Part shown: positions 15,703-24,851 of the stretch, one piece after another
Numbering within the stretch: the first letter of the stretch is position 1
How the letters are laid out: the number at the start of each line of letters is the position of its first letter
DNA from: JAZNOQ01 sp045589215
GTDB taxonomy: Bacteria; Bacillota; Clostridia; Oscillospirales; CAG-272
Direction: 5' to 3'
Assembly (NCBI GenBank): GCA_045589215.1
Contig: JAZNOQ010000085.1
Span: forward strand, 1 to 64,000
Length of the DNA stretch: 64,000 nt
Made by a program: the position numbers and the translations under genes
Notes under the pieces: model-generated
What the model saw: only the letters and a program-made list of their open reading frames with translations
Databases searched by the model: none
Told to the model about the DNA's origin: nothing

Positions 15703-17328
15703 ATGAAGATCTGTGTAATTCAACCCCACTATTCGTTTGATGAAAAGGATGTCGGTGCTTGCTTTGAGGGGCTGCTTAAGCTACTTGACGAGTGCGACGA
15801 GAGCCTTGACCTCATCGTCCTGCCCGAGTACAGCGATGCCCTTGCCGACGTCAAGGGGAAGGCGGGATTTTACGATACCGCACGGGCGTACGGTCCGATC
15901 CTACTTGAGCGGGCGAGGGAGACGGCGAAAAAATGTAACGCGATCGTATTTGTGAACGCAGGATATGAAACCGAAAACGGCATTCGGAATACCACCTATG
16001 CGATCGATAGGGAAGGTAGTATCGTCGGAAAATATTTCAAGGCACACCCCGCACCGAGTGAGGTGAAGACGGATGCCGAGGGCGGGCACGAGCTTGACGT
16101 TGCGTACAGCTACGAGATCGCACAGCCGTACGTTCTTGAGCTTGAGGGACTTCGCTTCGGCTTCCTCACCTGCTATGATTTCTATTTTTATGAGAACTTT
16201 GCGAAGATCGCGCGTGAAAATGTCGACATCATTATCGGTTGCTCGCTTCAGCGTACCGACCGTCACGAGGCGCCTTCGATCATCAACAAATTCCTCTCCT
16301 ACAACACGAACGCACACCTCATCCGCGCTTCGGTCTCGCTTTCCGAGGATTCGGAGGTCTGCGGTTGCAGTATGGTGGTTTCTCCTGACGGAAGGACACT
16401 GCTCAATATGGAGAGCCGTGTCGGACTCGGCATTTGCGAGATCGATCCGTTAAAGAAGTACTATAAGCCCGCTGGGCATATGGGAAGGATGAAATCCCAC
16501 TACGAATACATCGAGGAGGGACGCAGACCGTGGCTTTACCGCAACGGTGGTGCATCGGTCGTCCCCTTTGACAGCGTAATGAAGTATCCCCGCCTATGCG
16601 CGCACCGCGGGTTCAATACGGTCGCACCCGAGAACAGTATGCCTGCGTTCGGAGCGGCGGTCGCACTCGGCGCGGAGGAGATCGAATTTGATTTGTGGTC
16701 TACGAAGGACGGCGTGCTTGTTTCGAGCCACGACCCGAGGCTTGAGCGCGTCAGCAACGGAACGGGGAAGATCTACGAGCATACCTATGAAGAGCTTCGC
16801 GCGCTGGATTTCAGCAAGGGATACAGCGAAAAATTCGCGGGGCTGAAGATCCCGACCTTCGAGGAGATCCTTCAGAAATTCGCGGGGCGCGTGATCATGA
16901 ATATTCACGTTAAGATCTGGGATAAGAATTTTGAAGATCTTATGATAGAGGAGATCGTCGGACTTGTCCGCAAGTATGACTGTGAAAAGCACATCTACTT
17001 TATGACGACTAAGGACAATGTCATAAGGAAGGTGATGGAATATGCACCCGATCTTCGCGTTTGTGTCGGTTGGGACGGAAACAAGACCGATCCCATGTCG
17101 ATCGTCAACCGCGCGATCGCGCTCGGTGCGTACAAGGTACAGCTTTTCAAGCCCTATTTTAATCAGGAAAGCATCGACAAGGCGCACGCACACGGTATTC
17201 TTTGTAACGTGTTCTACGCGGACGATCCAGAAGAGGCGAGACGTTACCTTGAAATGGGTGTCGATACGGTACTCACAAACGATTATTTGACGGTGTATAA
17301 CGCCGTAAAGGACGATTACCTTGCATAG
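15703..17328 (+). CDS. Nitrilase/carbon-nitrogen hydrolase fused to glycerophosphodiester phosphodiesterase
   Basis: 541 residues in two enzyme domains. Residues 1-290 are a C-N hydrolase with Glu42 (LPEYSD), Lys113 (KYFKAH) and Cys157 (FLTCYDF), the complete Glu-Lys-Cys triad. Residues about 296-535 are a GDPD TIM barrel with the HRG motif at 301-303, the E-x-D pair in EIEFDLWS and the second catalytic His in SSHDPR, all metal and acid-base positions being intact. No signal peptide, so cytoplasmic. It could couple amide or nitrile cleavage with phosphodiester cleavage of one compound, for example an ethanolamide-type glycerophospholipid headgroup; this is inference. Short 11 bp gap to the YitT gene. 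Confidence 0.9.
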   Translation: MKICVIQPHYSFDEKDVGACFEGLLKLLDECDESLDLIVLPEYSDALADVKGKAGFYDTARAYGPILLERARETAKKCNAIVFVNAGYETENGIRNTTYAIDREGSIVGKYFKAHPAPSEVKTDAEGGHELDVAYSYEIAQPYVLELEGLRFGFLTCYDFYFYENFAKIARENVDIIIGCSLQRTDRHEAPSIINKFLSYNTNAHLIRASVSLSEDSEVCGCSMVVSPDGRTLLNMESRVGLGICEIDPLKKYYKPAGHMGRMKSHYEYIEEGRRPWLYRNGGASVVPFDSVMKYPRLCAHRGFNTVAPENSMPAFGAAVALGAEEIEFDLWSTKDGVLVSSHDPRLERVSNGTGKIYEHTYEELRALDFSKGYSEKFAGLKIPTFEEILQKFAGRVIMNIHVKIWDKNFEDLMIEEIVGLVRKYDCEKHIYFMTTKDNVIRKVMEYAPDLRVCVGWDGNKTDPMSIVNRAIALGAYKVQLFKPYFNQESIDKAHAHGILCNVFYADDPEEARRYLEMGVDTVLTNDYLTVYNAVKDDYLA

Positions 17329-17339
17329 GGAGAAGGACA

Positions 17340-18227
17340 ATGGAGAAAAAATACAGCATTCAAGAGTTCCTTGTCGATATCCTATATGCGATCATCGCGG
17401 GTGTGATCGTCGGCACGGCGTATTACTTCTTTCAGAATAGCAATAGCTTTGCACCGGGCGGCGTCGGAGGTCTTGCGACCATTACGTATCACCTGCTCGG
17501 GAATAAGGTCAGCTGGTCGATCCTCATGGTGGCATTCAATCTGCCGATCTTCGTTTTGGTGAGTGCCATTGTTAATAAAAAGCTCGGCCTGATGCTCAGC
17601 ATCTATATGGTCGTGCAGTCCTTCTTCCCGAAGCTTTACGAGGCGATCGAAGTTCAGCCGTATTGCTACGCGAGCTATGAAGAGGACTTCAATATCGTAT
17701 TTGCCTGTATCGCAACGGGTGTTATATCGGGCTTTGGATTTTCCCTGATGCTGCGGCGGTTCGGTGCCAGTGGCGGTACGTACGGAATTTCCGCACTCAT
17801 CAAAAAGGCGCGTCCCGAAATGAACATCGCGTATATTTCCTTCATTATGGATGCAAGCGTGGTCTTTATTGCATTCTTCGTTTACGGAATGAAGGTCACC
17901 CCCGTGATGTGTACGCTTCTCAACCTGTTTATTGCCAACGTCATCGTGGATAACGGCCTCAGCGGTATCAAGAACGGCTATAAATTCGAGATCATCACGA
18001 GTAATCCGACCGAGCTTGCACAGGAGCTGATGACGAAGATGAAGCACGGCGTCACCGAGATCAAGGTACACGGTATGTATTCGGACACCGATAAATATAT
18101 GCTCGTTTGCATCATCAACAAGCGGCAGATCGGCGAAATGATGCGGATCTTAAAAAAGCACCCCGACACGTTTGCATGCTTTGAAAAGGTAAACGAGGTG
18201 TTCGGAAACTTCAAACGGAAGGTCTGA
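17340..18227 (+). CDS. YitT family membrane protein (DUF161/DUF2179)
   Basis: 295 residues: five or six membrane helices in the N-terminal DUF161 part (about 10-200), including GGVGGLATITYHL and GFGFSLMLRRFGASGGTYGISAL, then a cytoplasmic DUF2179 domain (about 215-292) with EIITSNP and MLVCIINKRQIGEMMRI. Proteins of this family are common in Firmicutes in several copies; the transported or sensed molecule is unknown. Ribosome site GGGAGAAGG, 11 bp after the nitrilase-GDPD gene, so probably co-transcribed with it. Confidence 0.92.
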   Translation: MEKKYSIQEFLVDILYAIIAGVIVGTAYYFFQNSNSFAPGGVGGLATITYHLLGNKVSWSILMVAFNLPIFVLVSAIVNKKLGLMLSIYMVVQSFFPKLYEAIEVQPYCYASYEEDFNIVFACIATGVISGFGFSLMLRRFGASGGTYGISALIKKARPEMNIAYISFIMDASVVFIAFFVYGMKVTPVMCTLLNLFIANVIVDNGLSGIKNGYKFEIITSNPTELAQELMTKMKHGVTEIKVHGMYSDTDKYMLVCIINKRQIGEMMRILKKHPDTFACFEKVNEVFGNFKRKV

Positions 18228-18269
18228 CGCTTATACGAAAGAGCCTTCCTTGAAAATGCTTGTTACCCC

Positions 18270-18298
18270 TTGCAAACTGCGGGGAAATATGGTATAAT
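18270..18298 (+). promoter_or_regulatory. Promoter of the ROK kinase gene
   Basis: TTGCAA (18270-18275), 17 bp, TATAAT (18293-18298). The leader carries a direct repeat of TTCGGAGGA on either side of a GGACCGAATGCGGTC inverted repeat at about 18316-18345, a possible regulatory or structured element. Confidence 0.75.
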
Positions 18299-18373
18299 AT
18301 TCTTATCAAGTTGGTTTTCGGAGGACCGAATGCGGTCTTCGGAGGATCATATCTCTCGTATGGAGGAACAATT

Positions 18374-19333
18374 ATGTACAGAATCGGAGTAGATCTCGGC
18401 GGAACGAACATCGCCGTCGGACTTGTGGATGAAAGCTATCGCATTGTCGCAAAGGTAAGCGCACCGACGGGCGCAGGGCGTCCTGGGGAGGAGATCGTTG
18501 ACGATATTGCGAAGCTGTGTAAGAAGGTCTGCCTTGAGGCGGGCGTTACCGCGAATGACGTTGTGGCGGTCGGCATCGCAACCCCCGGCATTGCCGATTA
18601 CAATGCGGGCGTAGTTCGTTATTCCTGCAATCTAAACTTCCGTAATTTCCCGCTCGCAGAGATGCTTCAAAAGAAGTTCCCCGTTGAGACCGTGCACATC
18701 GAAAACGATGCAAATGCGGCGGCTTGGGGCGAAGCGGTCGCGGGAGCTGCAAAGGGAACGAAGAACTCCCTGATGATCACCCTCGGAACGGGTGTCGGCG
18801 GCGGCATCATCATCGACGGAAAGGTCTACTCGGGCTTTAACTGTGCGGGCGGTGAGCTTGGACACGCGGTCATCGTTGCGGGTGGACGTCCCTGCGGCTG
18901 CGGACGAAAGGGTTGTTGGGAGGCTTACAGCTCGGCGACGGGGCTGATCAATATGACGAAGGATAAGCTCGCAGAATGCGAAAGGACAGGCAGAGCGACT
19001 GTTATGACCGAGCTTCGCGAGAAGTACGGAAAGGTCAACGGACGGATCGCGTTCGATGCGATGCGTCTTGGCGATGAGGCGGGCAAGGAGGTCGTTGACG
19101 AGTACGTTTACTATCTTGGAATCGGACTTGCGAATATGATCAATCTCTTCCAGCCCGAGGTGCTTTCGATCGGCGGCGGCATTTCGAACGAGGGACAGAC
19201 TCTGCTTGATCTCGTTGTTCCTTTTGTACGCGCAGAGCAGTATGGCGGAGACTTTGCGGCACTTACGCAGATCCGCATTGCGGCACTGAAAAATGATGCG
19301 GGCATCATCGGTGCGGCTACGCTTGGATTGTAA
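18374..19333 (+). CDS. ROK-family sugar kinase (glucokinase-like)
   Basis: 319 residues from ATG 18374 (GGAGG 8 bases upstream); an upstream in-frame start at 18260 lies before the promoter and is discarded. Motifs: DLGGTNIAVGL (ATP phosphate loop, residues 6-16), IENDANAAAWGE, LGTGVGGGIIIDG and the ROK zinc site HAVIVAGGRPCGCGRKGCWE. This is the glucokinase/ N-acetylsugar kinase type. No HTH domain, so a kinase and not a repressor. Together with the downstream sugar isomerase gene it looks like a small sugar-phosphate module. Confidence 0.92.
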   Translation: MYRIGVDLGGTNIAVGLVDESYRIVAKVSAPTGAGRPGEEIVDDIAKLCKKVCLEAGVTANDVVAVGIATPGIADYNAGVVRYSCNLNFRNFPLAEMLQKKFPVETVHIENDANAAAWGEAVAGAAKGTKNSLMITLGTGVGGGIIIDGKVYSGFNCAGGELGHAVIVAGGRPCGCGRKGCWEAYSSATGLINMTKDKLAECERTGRATVMTELREKYGKVNGRIAFDAMRLGDEAGKEVVDEYVYYLGIGLANMINLFQPEVLSIGGGISNEGQTLLDLVVPFVRAEQYGGDFAALTQIRIAALKNDAGIIGAATLGL

Positions 19334-19379
19334 TTTTAATTTATTAAAATAAATATCGCAACATTTTGAGGACGCAGTT

Positions 19380-20315
19380 ATGTTGAAGGTTGGTGTACAG
19401 TCTTCGGGCTGGTATAACGAAAAAGACCCAATGGGTTCCCTTGCGTATATCAAGTCGTGCGGCTTTGAAGCGATCGATTTTAATATCGACCATTATATGA
19501 AGCCCGGCAAGATGGTGAAGGAGGGGATCTATCCGACGATATTCGACGAGCCCACGGAAAGGGTCCTCGAATTCTTTGTTCCCTTGAAGGAGGCATCCGA
19601 AAGGACCGGTGTTACGATCTGTCAGATGCATGCCCCCTTCCCGGTTTGGCATGAAGGGGAGGACGAGATCAACGAGCTTGTCATAACGGCTCTTGACAAA
19701 TGCTTTGCTGTTTGCGAATTTGTCGGTTGTCCCGCGATCGTTGTTCATCCCGTCAGCGGTCCCACAAGAGAAGAGGAATGGAACGCAAATCTTGCGCTCT
19801 ATCGCCGTCTTATTCCGATCATTCAGAAATACAAGGGCGTCAAGATCTGCCTCGAGAACATTTTCAGTCATTACGAAAAGCGTATCATTGAGGGTCGTCT
19901 TTCCAACGCATCCGATGCGTGCCGTATGCTCGACATTCTGAACGAGGAAGCAGGTGGGGATTACTTTGGCTTTTGTCTTGACGTCGGACACGCAAATCTC
20001 ACCCGTCGTAACCTTAAGGAATATATCAGGGAGCTTGGTGCAAGGCTCACGATCCTGCACACCCACGATAACAATGGTGTAGACGACCTGCATATGATCC
20101 CGTATTCGTATCTCGCGTCGGGCAAGACTCACGTATGTGATTGGGAGGGCTTTGTTGAGGGCCTGAAGGAGATCAATTATTCCGGCGTGATTATGTTTGA
20201 GACCTTCCGCATCTTCTCGGCATACCCCCAGACGGTACATACCGAGGCGCTGAAGCTGATCTCTGCGATCGGACACTATTGGGCGAAGCGGATCGACGAA
20301 CCGGACGAAAACTGA
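19380..20315 (+). CDS. Sugar phosphate isomerase/epimerase (xylose-isomerase-like TIM barrel)
   Basis: 311 residues, AP endonuclease-2 superfamily. Metal-site pattern: CLENIF (Glu), CLDVGH (Asp and His), HTHDNNG and MFETFR (Glu). Members include inosose isomerases, tagatose/psicose epimerases and many unassigned enzymes. It lies 46 bp after the ROK kinase, presumably co-transcribed. A second member of the superfamily with distinct sequence lies at 61258-62115. Transcript end is at the 20353-20387 hairpin. Confidence 0.88.
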   Translation: MLKVGVQSSGWYNEKDPMGSLAYIKSCGFEAIDFNIDHYMKPGKMVKEGIYPTIFDEPTERVLEFFVPLKEASERTGVTICQMHAPFPVWHEGEDEINELVITALDKCFAVCEFVGCPAIVVHPVSGPTREEEWNANLALYRRLIPIIQKYKGVKICLENIFSHYEKRIIEGRLSNASDACRMLDILNEEAGGDYFGFCLDVGHANLTRRNLKEYIRELGARLTILHTHDNNGVDDLHMIPYSYLASGKTHVCDWEGFVEGLKEINYSGVIMFETFRIFSAYPQTVHTEALKLISAIGHYWAKRIDEPDEN

Positions 20316-20352
20316 TCTACGGTAAAAATAAAAAGCCTACAGACGGCTTTCG

Positions 20353-20387
20353 AAAAAAGGCTGAGTCGGTCGACTCAGCCTTTTTTG
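20353..20387. terminator. Strong bidirectional intrinsic terminator
   Basis: AAAAAAGGCTGAGTCG and its complement form a 16-bp stem with a T-run on the plus-strand side and an A-run on the other. It separates the plus-strand isomerase from the minus-strand antiporter genes. Confidence 0.9.
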
Positions 20388-20412
20388 GTTGTATTTCAAA
20401 TGATGTGACGCC

Positions 20413-22323
20413 TCATTTTCCGTTCTTCGATCGGCGCGACCGACGGAGAGAGTCCTTTGTGTGGCGTTTCTTTGCCGAGCGACCGGGCAGGGCGCGGACC
20501 GAACGGAACGCAAACCGTATGAGGCGTAAGGGGAATATCACAAGCTTTTCGGGCAGCGCCGAAACGATGCGTGCGACTGTCGTGAGGAGCCCGAGAAGAA
20601 GCTTTCCGATCGGAAGGTAAATCAGGGGCTCGAGTGCGAGTTTTGAGGGCAAGCGGTTGACGTAAAAGCGCAGCCCCGTGCCCTCGTCGCGCTTCATAAG
20701 AAGTCTGCGGACGACGAGCAGGTAAACGAGCGTGGCAATCGCGAGCGAGATGCATACGCCGCGGAGGTTCGTCCATGAAAAATACTCGACGCGATGAGAG
20801 AGCGGTTGCCCGCCGACAAAGGAGAGACCGAATGCGGAAATTCTCTCTGCGAACATGTGCGGCGCGTAGCCGAGAACGAGGATTGGGAGAGTGCCCATCA
20901 GAAGCGCGACCCACGAAAGGACCGTGAGGCGTTTTTTGCGTTCCGAGCCGTCTTTCTTTGCGGGTGAATGCTCGGCGCTCGGGCGTTCAATGAAGATTGC
21001 GACAAAGAGCTTTGCTACGTACGCTGCGGTGAGACCGCCCGACAGGAGAAAGAGCCATTCGACGAGGGTGATGAGCGCGCCGCCGTGTGCGGCATATTCG
21101 ACGATGCTTTCATGCACGAGCGTTTTCGAGAGGTAGCCGAGCGTTCCGGGAATACCCGCAAGGCTTGCACCGCCGACAAGGAAAACTGCACCGAGGAGGG
21201 GCTTCTGTCTGCCGTAGCCGCGAAGCTCGTTCAGGTGAAGGGTGTGTGCCGTTGCATAGATTGCACCTGCTGTGAGGAACAGAACGAGCATAGACAGCGA
21301 ATGATTCAGCATATAAAGAACCGTTCCGTTTGCGGCAAGCGCGTTCCCATCGCCGAGAAGACAGATCATCGAGATCCCGACCGTAATGAATCCGATCTGC
21401 GACATCGACGAGCAGGCAAGGGTGCGCTTCAAATGAACTGAGAAAAGTGCAAGAGCGGCTCCGACGAGCATGGTGATCGCTCCGAGCGCGAGGAGAAGCT
21501 CTCCCCAGGGGCGTTCGCCGGGAAGTACGTTCGCGGTCACGATCAGAATTCCGAAAATACCCGTTTTCGTGACAACCCCCGACAAAAGCACACTTGCGGG
21601 TGTCGGGGTGACGGGATGGACTCTCGGGAGCCAGCTTGGCGTCGGGAACAGTCCTGCCTTTGTGCCGAAGCCGAGAAGGATGCAAATTGCCGCGAGGTAG
21701 AGCTCTGTACGGTTCTTTGCAGTCGGGCAGAGTGCGCGGAGCTCGGAGAAGCTTAGCGTCCCAGCGCAATGATTCAGAAGAAGGATGCCTGCGAGGGCTA
21801 CCATACTGCCGATCACCGCGATCGTGAGATAGGATTTGCCTGCCTTCAGTGAGCCGAGCGTTTCCTCCTCTGCGACCCAGGCATAGGACGCGAGAGAGGT
21901 CAACTCGAAGAAGATGAATGTCGTGAGCAGATTTGTTGAAAGAAAGATGCCGAGGGTCGAACCGAGGGTAAACAGAAAGAAGAAGCAGAAGCGTCCGCTG
22001 ATACCGTGGCGTTTGAAATACTGTGGCGAGAGGAGTGATGCGCCGAACCACATAAAGACGGTGACGAGCGCGTAGATCGCCCGAAGCCCGTCGAAGGACA
22101 GGTGGATGCGGAGCATATCTGTGGAGCAGCTTGCTTCGCAACCGGATACAAGCAACCAAAGCGCCGCTAGAAGCTCGATGAGGCAGGTCGCGATCAGTAG
22201 GATACAGCGGGCGGACTTGACAGCTTTTTTGTGGACTTTAAGACACTTTCCCGTAGCATAGGTGACGAATGCCGACAAAAGGGGAAAGAGTACGAGAAGA
22301 AGCAGAAGAATGGAAGGGTTCAT
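20413..22323 (-). CDS. Proton-translocating antiporter-like subunit (NuoL/MrpA/MrpD family), with long C-terminal extension
   Basis: 636 residues, about 14 membrane helices plus a C-terminal extension of roughly 160 residues. The ion-translocation core carries the conserved Glu in FIFFELTSLASY, Lys in LKAGKSYLT and the broken helix with HPVTPTPASVLLSGVVTKTG. Such subunits occur in complex I, in energy-converting hydrogenases and in Mrp antiporters, where they pump or exchange H+ and Na+. Here only two such subunits occur, without the hydrogenase or Mrp partners in the window. 16 bp after the preceding gene, so one operon. Confidence 0.88.
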   Translation of the reverse strand: MNPSILLLLLVLFPLLSAFVTYATGKCLKVHKKAVKSARCILLIATCLIELLAALWLLVSGCEASCSTDMLRIHLSFDGLRAIYALVTVFMWFGASLLSPQYFKRHGISGRFCFFFLFTLGSTLGIFLSTNLLTTFIFFELTSLASYAWVAEEETLGSLKAGKSYLTIAVIGSMVALAGILLLNHCAGTLSFSELRALCPTAKNRTELYLAAICILLGFGTKAGLFPTPSWLPRVHPVTPTPASVLLSGVVTKTGIFGILIVTANVLPGERPWGELLLALGAITMLVGAALALFSVHLKRTLACSSMSQIGFITVGISMICLLGDGNALAANGTVLYMLNHSLSMLVLFLTAGAIYATAHTLHLNELRGYGRQKPLLGAVFLVGGASLAGIPGTLGYLSKTLVHESIVEYAAHGGALITLVEWLFLLSGGLTAAYVAKLFVAIFIERPSAEHSPAKKDGSERKKRLTVLSWVALLMGTLPILVLGYAPHMFAERISAFGLSFVGGQPLSHRVEYFSWTNLRGVCISLAIATLVYLLVVRRLLMKRDEGTGLRFYVNRLPSKLALEPLIYLPIGKLLLGLLTTVARIVSALPEKLVIFPLRLIRFAFRSVRALPGRSAKKRHTKDSLRRSRRSKNGK

Positions 22324-22339
22324 AAGTCGTCTGCCTCCT

Positions 22340-23794
22340 TTACAGTATCGTGCCGACGATCAGATCGGCAATCGCGGAGGTCATTCCCGCAGGTAGTCCG
22401 AGAAGAACGGTGGACGCCGCGAGAAGCACGGTCGGGAGCACGAGAAGGAGGGGTTCCTTTTTCGTTTGGGACTCGATAAACGCGGGATTGATTTTGTCCC
22501 CGGGATAAAATGCACGCACCGAGACCGACAAGAGCGCGCCTGCCGTAAGCAGAGCCGACAGGATCAAAACGGCGGGAATGATATACGAAAGGGGAGAAGG
22601 GATTCCTTCGAGTGCCGCAGAGGCAAGCGTCCAGGTTGAGAGGAAGCCGCCCGTCGGGGGCATTCCGATCATAGAAAGCGCGGCAACGGTAAAGGAGAGC
22701 GTAGTCACGGGCATTCGTTTTCTGATGCCGCAGAGGGCACTCGTTTCGGTCTCGCCTGTGAGATAAACGACTGCGCCTGCGAAAAGAAGGAGTGCCGTTT
22801 GGGCAGCCGTGTGGGAGGCGATTTGCAGAAACGCGCCCTTAAGCCCGTCCGCTGTGAAGAGGAAGATCCCAATGAGTGCGTAGGAGACCCGACTGACCGT
22901 CAAATAAGCAAGACGCTTTTTAAGGAGCTTTTCATTGTACGCAAGCGTCGCACCGATCAGGATCGATATGAGCGCGAGGACGATCAGGGCGGTCTGCACC
23001 CAGGTTTCCTTGAGAAGGGCAGGACCTGCGATGAAATAAAGGACGCGAACGATTGCGAGAACACCTACTTTGGTGATGAGTCCCGACAAAAGGGCGCTCG
23101 CAGGAGCGGGAGCATTGGGGGAAGCGGATATCAGCCAACCGTGAAGCGGATAAAGACCGGCCCTCATGCCAAAGCCAAGAACCAAACAAAAGAGCGCCAA
23201 CAAGGTAAGCGGGAGTGCTTCGAGCCCGACACCGCCGACTGTAAAAGAGAATGTGGAGGCGATGCCCGCAAGCGCAAAGATACCGAACAGAACGAGGAGC
23301 GCACCCGAGACCGAGTAAAACAGATATTTTATCGCACTTCGCTTTGACGCGCAGCTTCCGTTGTGAAGAACGAGGGGGATCGAGCAAACGGTCAGTAGCT
23401 CACAGAAAACGAACATCGTAACGAGGCTCGTCGACAGGGCTGCGCCGATAACTGCCGCTTCGGACAGAAACATACAAATATAAAAGCCGGGCTCGTTTTT
23501 CTCGCGTTGCATGGCGACGAAGGAATATAGTATTACGAAAAGCCAGCCGATCGCAACGAGCGTGCAGAAGAATTTAGCCGTTCCGTCCGAGCGAAAGGCG
23601 ATCTCGATCTTATCTGAAGCGTGAAAAAGCGTAAGCGCCGTTTCGGGCAGGAGTACGACCGACGCGAGGAGAGCCGAGACGAGCGATTGCAGGAGGGCCG
23701 TAAGAACGAGCAGAAGGGGTCTGTTTGCTTTTCGGAAGATCCCCACGACCAAGGCGGCGAGAAGGGGGAAGGGAATAGAGGGAGCAAGTATCAT
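22340..23794 (-). CDS. Proton-translocating antiporter-like subunit (NuoN/NuoM/MrpD family)
   Basis: 484 residues, about 14 membrane helices. Conserved features: the Glu in MFVFCELLTVCSIP, Lys in IKYLFYSV and the discontinuous-helix signature PNAPAPASALLSGLITKVGV. First gene of a two-gene operon with a clean promoter. It looks like an H+ or Na+ antiporter half of an orphan complex; a partner is needed elsewhere in the genome or it acts as a simple two-subunit exchanger. Confidence 0.88.
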   Translation of the reverse strand: MILAPSIPFPLLAALVVGIFRKANRPLLLVLTALLQSLVSALLASVVLLPETALTLFHASDKIEIAFRSDGTAKFFCTLVAIGWLFVILYSFVAMQREKNEPGFYICMFLSEAAVIGAALSTSLVTMFVFCELLTVCSIPLVLHNGSCASKRSAIKYLFYSVSGALLVLFGIFALAGIASTFSFTVGGVGLEALPLTLLALFCLVLGFGMRAGLYPLHGWLISASPNAPAPASALLSGLITKVGVLAIVRVLYFIAGPALLKETWVQTALIVLALISILIGATLAYNEKLLKKRLAYLTVSRVSYALIGIFLFTADGLKGAFLQIASHTAAQTALLLFAGAVVYLTGETETSALCGIRKRMPVTTLSFTVAALSMIGMPPTGGFLSTWTLASAALEGIPSPLSYIIPAVLILSALLTAGALLSVSVRAFYPGDKINPAFIESQTKKEPLLLVLPTVLLAASTVLLGLPAGMTSAIADLIVGTIL

Positions 23795-23910
23795 TGCAGT
23801 ACCTTTCTTTGCATATCGGCGAACCGAGATGAGCGACCAATGCGTGTTGCTTTTTTTGGAAAACGCATCGTGACGTTACAGATTTAATGAAAGAAATCGG
23901 TTCGAGTTTT

Positions 23911-23939
23911 ATTATACCACACCCATCGTATAATTGCAA
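23911..23939 (-). promoter_or_regulatory. Promoter of the antiporter-subunit operon
   Basis: Minus strand TTGCAA (23934-23939), 17 bp, TATAAT (23911-23916), 117 bp upstream of the ATG at 23794. Confidence 0.85.
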
Positions 23940-24620
23940 GTCCGGCGGACAAAAAAGCGATAGCGAGAAAGAGAGGAGGACGAAAAATCAACCAAACCGA
24001 GGATATATCAACAAAACAGGCCGGAATCATGTGAAGGCAGAACGATGTGTAGCGGAAACGGAAGTTTGTTTGGCGACAGCAACCGATGCGGAAGATCTTG
24101 TATGTGTCATAAAAACAGCCGGATCGGTCATGAAACGAGGGGAAATTTGCACAAGACGCAAAAGAAGAAATAAATGGAGGAAAAGGCAAAAAAAGGAATT
24201 GCTGAATGAAAAAGGTAACATGATCAATGTGTGTCTTTGCGCGAGGGCAGAAAATTTGCAAAAAAAGAAAAAACTTTCTTTCACGAAGGTGTAGAAAAAA
24301 CAACTCGATTTTTGTGCAATCTGCACACAGGAGCTTGGCGCACCTCGAAAAAGCTCCGTTCAGACACAAAAAACAAGCGGTGAAAGTGTGTAACAAGGTC
24401 AATTTCTTTTTTGGATGGTCGAAAAATATTTTCAACAAAAAATGGTCAAAAAGCAAAGAAAAAAGCAGTTCAAAAGGGTAGCTCGGGTAAATGATATTTA
24501 CTTTTCTCGGGGCGCGCAAAAAGTTTGATTTTGCACTTCTTTTGCGGCCCGCGTGAAATGTGGAAAACCTGTGTGAAACTTTGTGACACCTATAAGGAAG
24601 GAAACCAACGCGAAAGAGGA
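23940..24620. other. Gene-free purine-rich stretch
   Basis: About 680 bases between the divergent promoters. The plus strand is rich in A (poly-A runs, GGAAAAGG motifs) from about 24140 to 24480 and shows no convincing coding frame, tRNA, or phage gene. The minus strand has an open frame of 211 codons, but its product is a string of Phe/Leu/Cys-rich residues expected from reading the complement of A-rich sequence, so I do not call it. Confidence 0.5.
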
Positions 24621-24627
24621 GAAATGC

Positions 24628-24656
24628 TTGACATTTTGGGCATTGTGTGGTATGAT
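24628..24656 (+). promoter_or_regulatory. Promoter of the carbohydrate ABC operon
   Basis: TTGACA (24628-24633), 17 bp, TATGAT (24651-24656). About 190 bases of leader follow before the ATG at 24852. Confidence 0.8.
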
Positions 24657-24690
24657 ATCAACATCAATATTAGGGCAAAATGCGGTCTAT

Positions 24691-24782
24691 GCCGCGTCGA
24701 CAGCGGCGCTTGAAATCCGGGAGTGTTCCTCTCGGGTTTCATTTTCGTCTGTTTTGCCCGAAAAGCGGCGGTCCGCTTCGGG
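24691..24782 (+). promoter_or_regulatory. Structured leader of the carbohydrate ABC operon
   Basis: Two hairpins are legible in the leader: GCCGC-GCGGC (24691-24707) and CCCGAA..GCGG/CCGC..TTCGGG (24757-24782, with a two-base bulge). No T-run follows, so it is more likely a stability or regulatory element than an attenuator. No known riboswitch is recognised. Confidence 0.4.
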
Positions 24783-24851
24783 ATGCGCCGAAGGAGCTGC
24801 GTGAATTTTCCGCGCGCGACTCCCTGAAAAATCTACTAGGAGGGAAAATCC

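Noticed and set aside
23884..24519. 211-codon minus-strand frame in the gene-free kilobase
   Set aside because: The product is a low-complexity Phe/Leu/Ser/Cys string, the complement of an A-rich strand; no ribosome site or conserved motif. The plus-strand frame at 23887-24294 is likewise unsupported.
24625..24714. Short plus-strand frame starting near GAGGAGAAATG (30 codons)
   Set aside because: Its start overlaps the -35 box of the operon promoter and the region after the -10 would be leader, so it could not be translated from that transcript.
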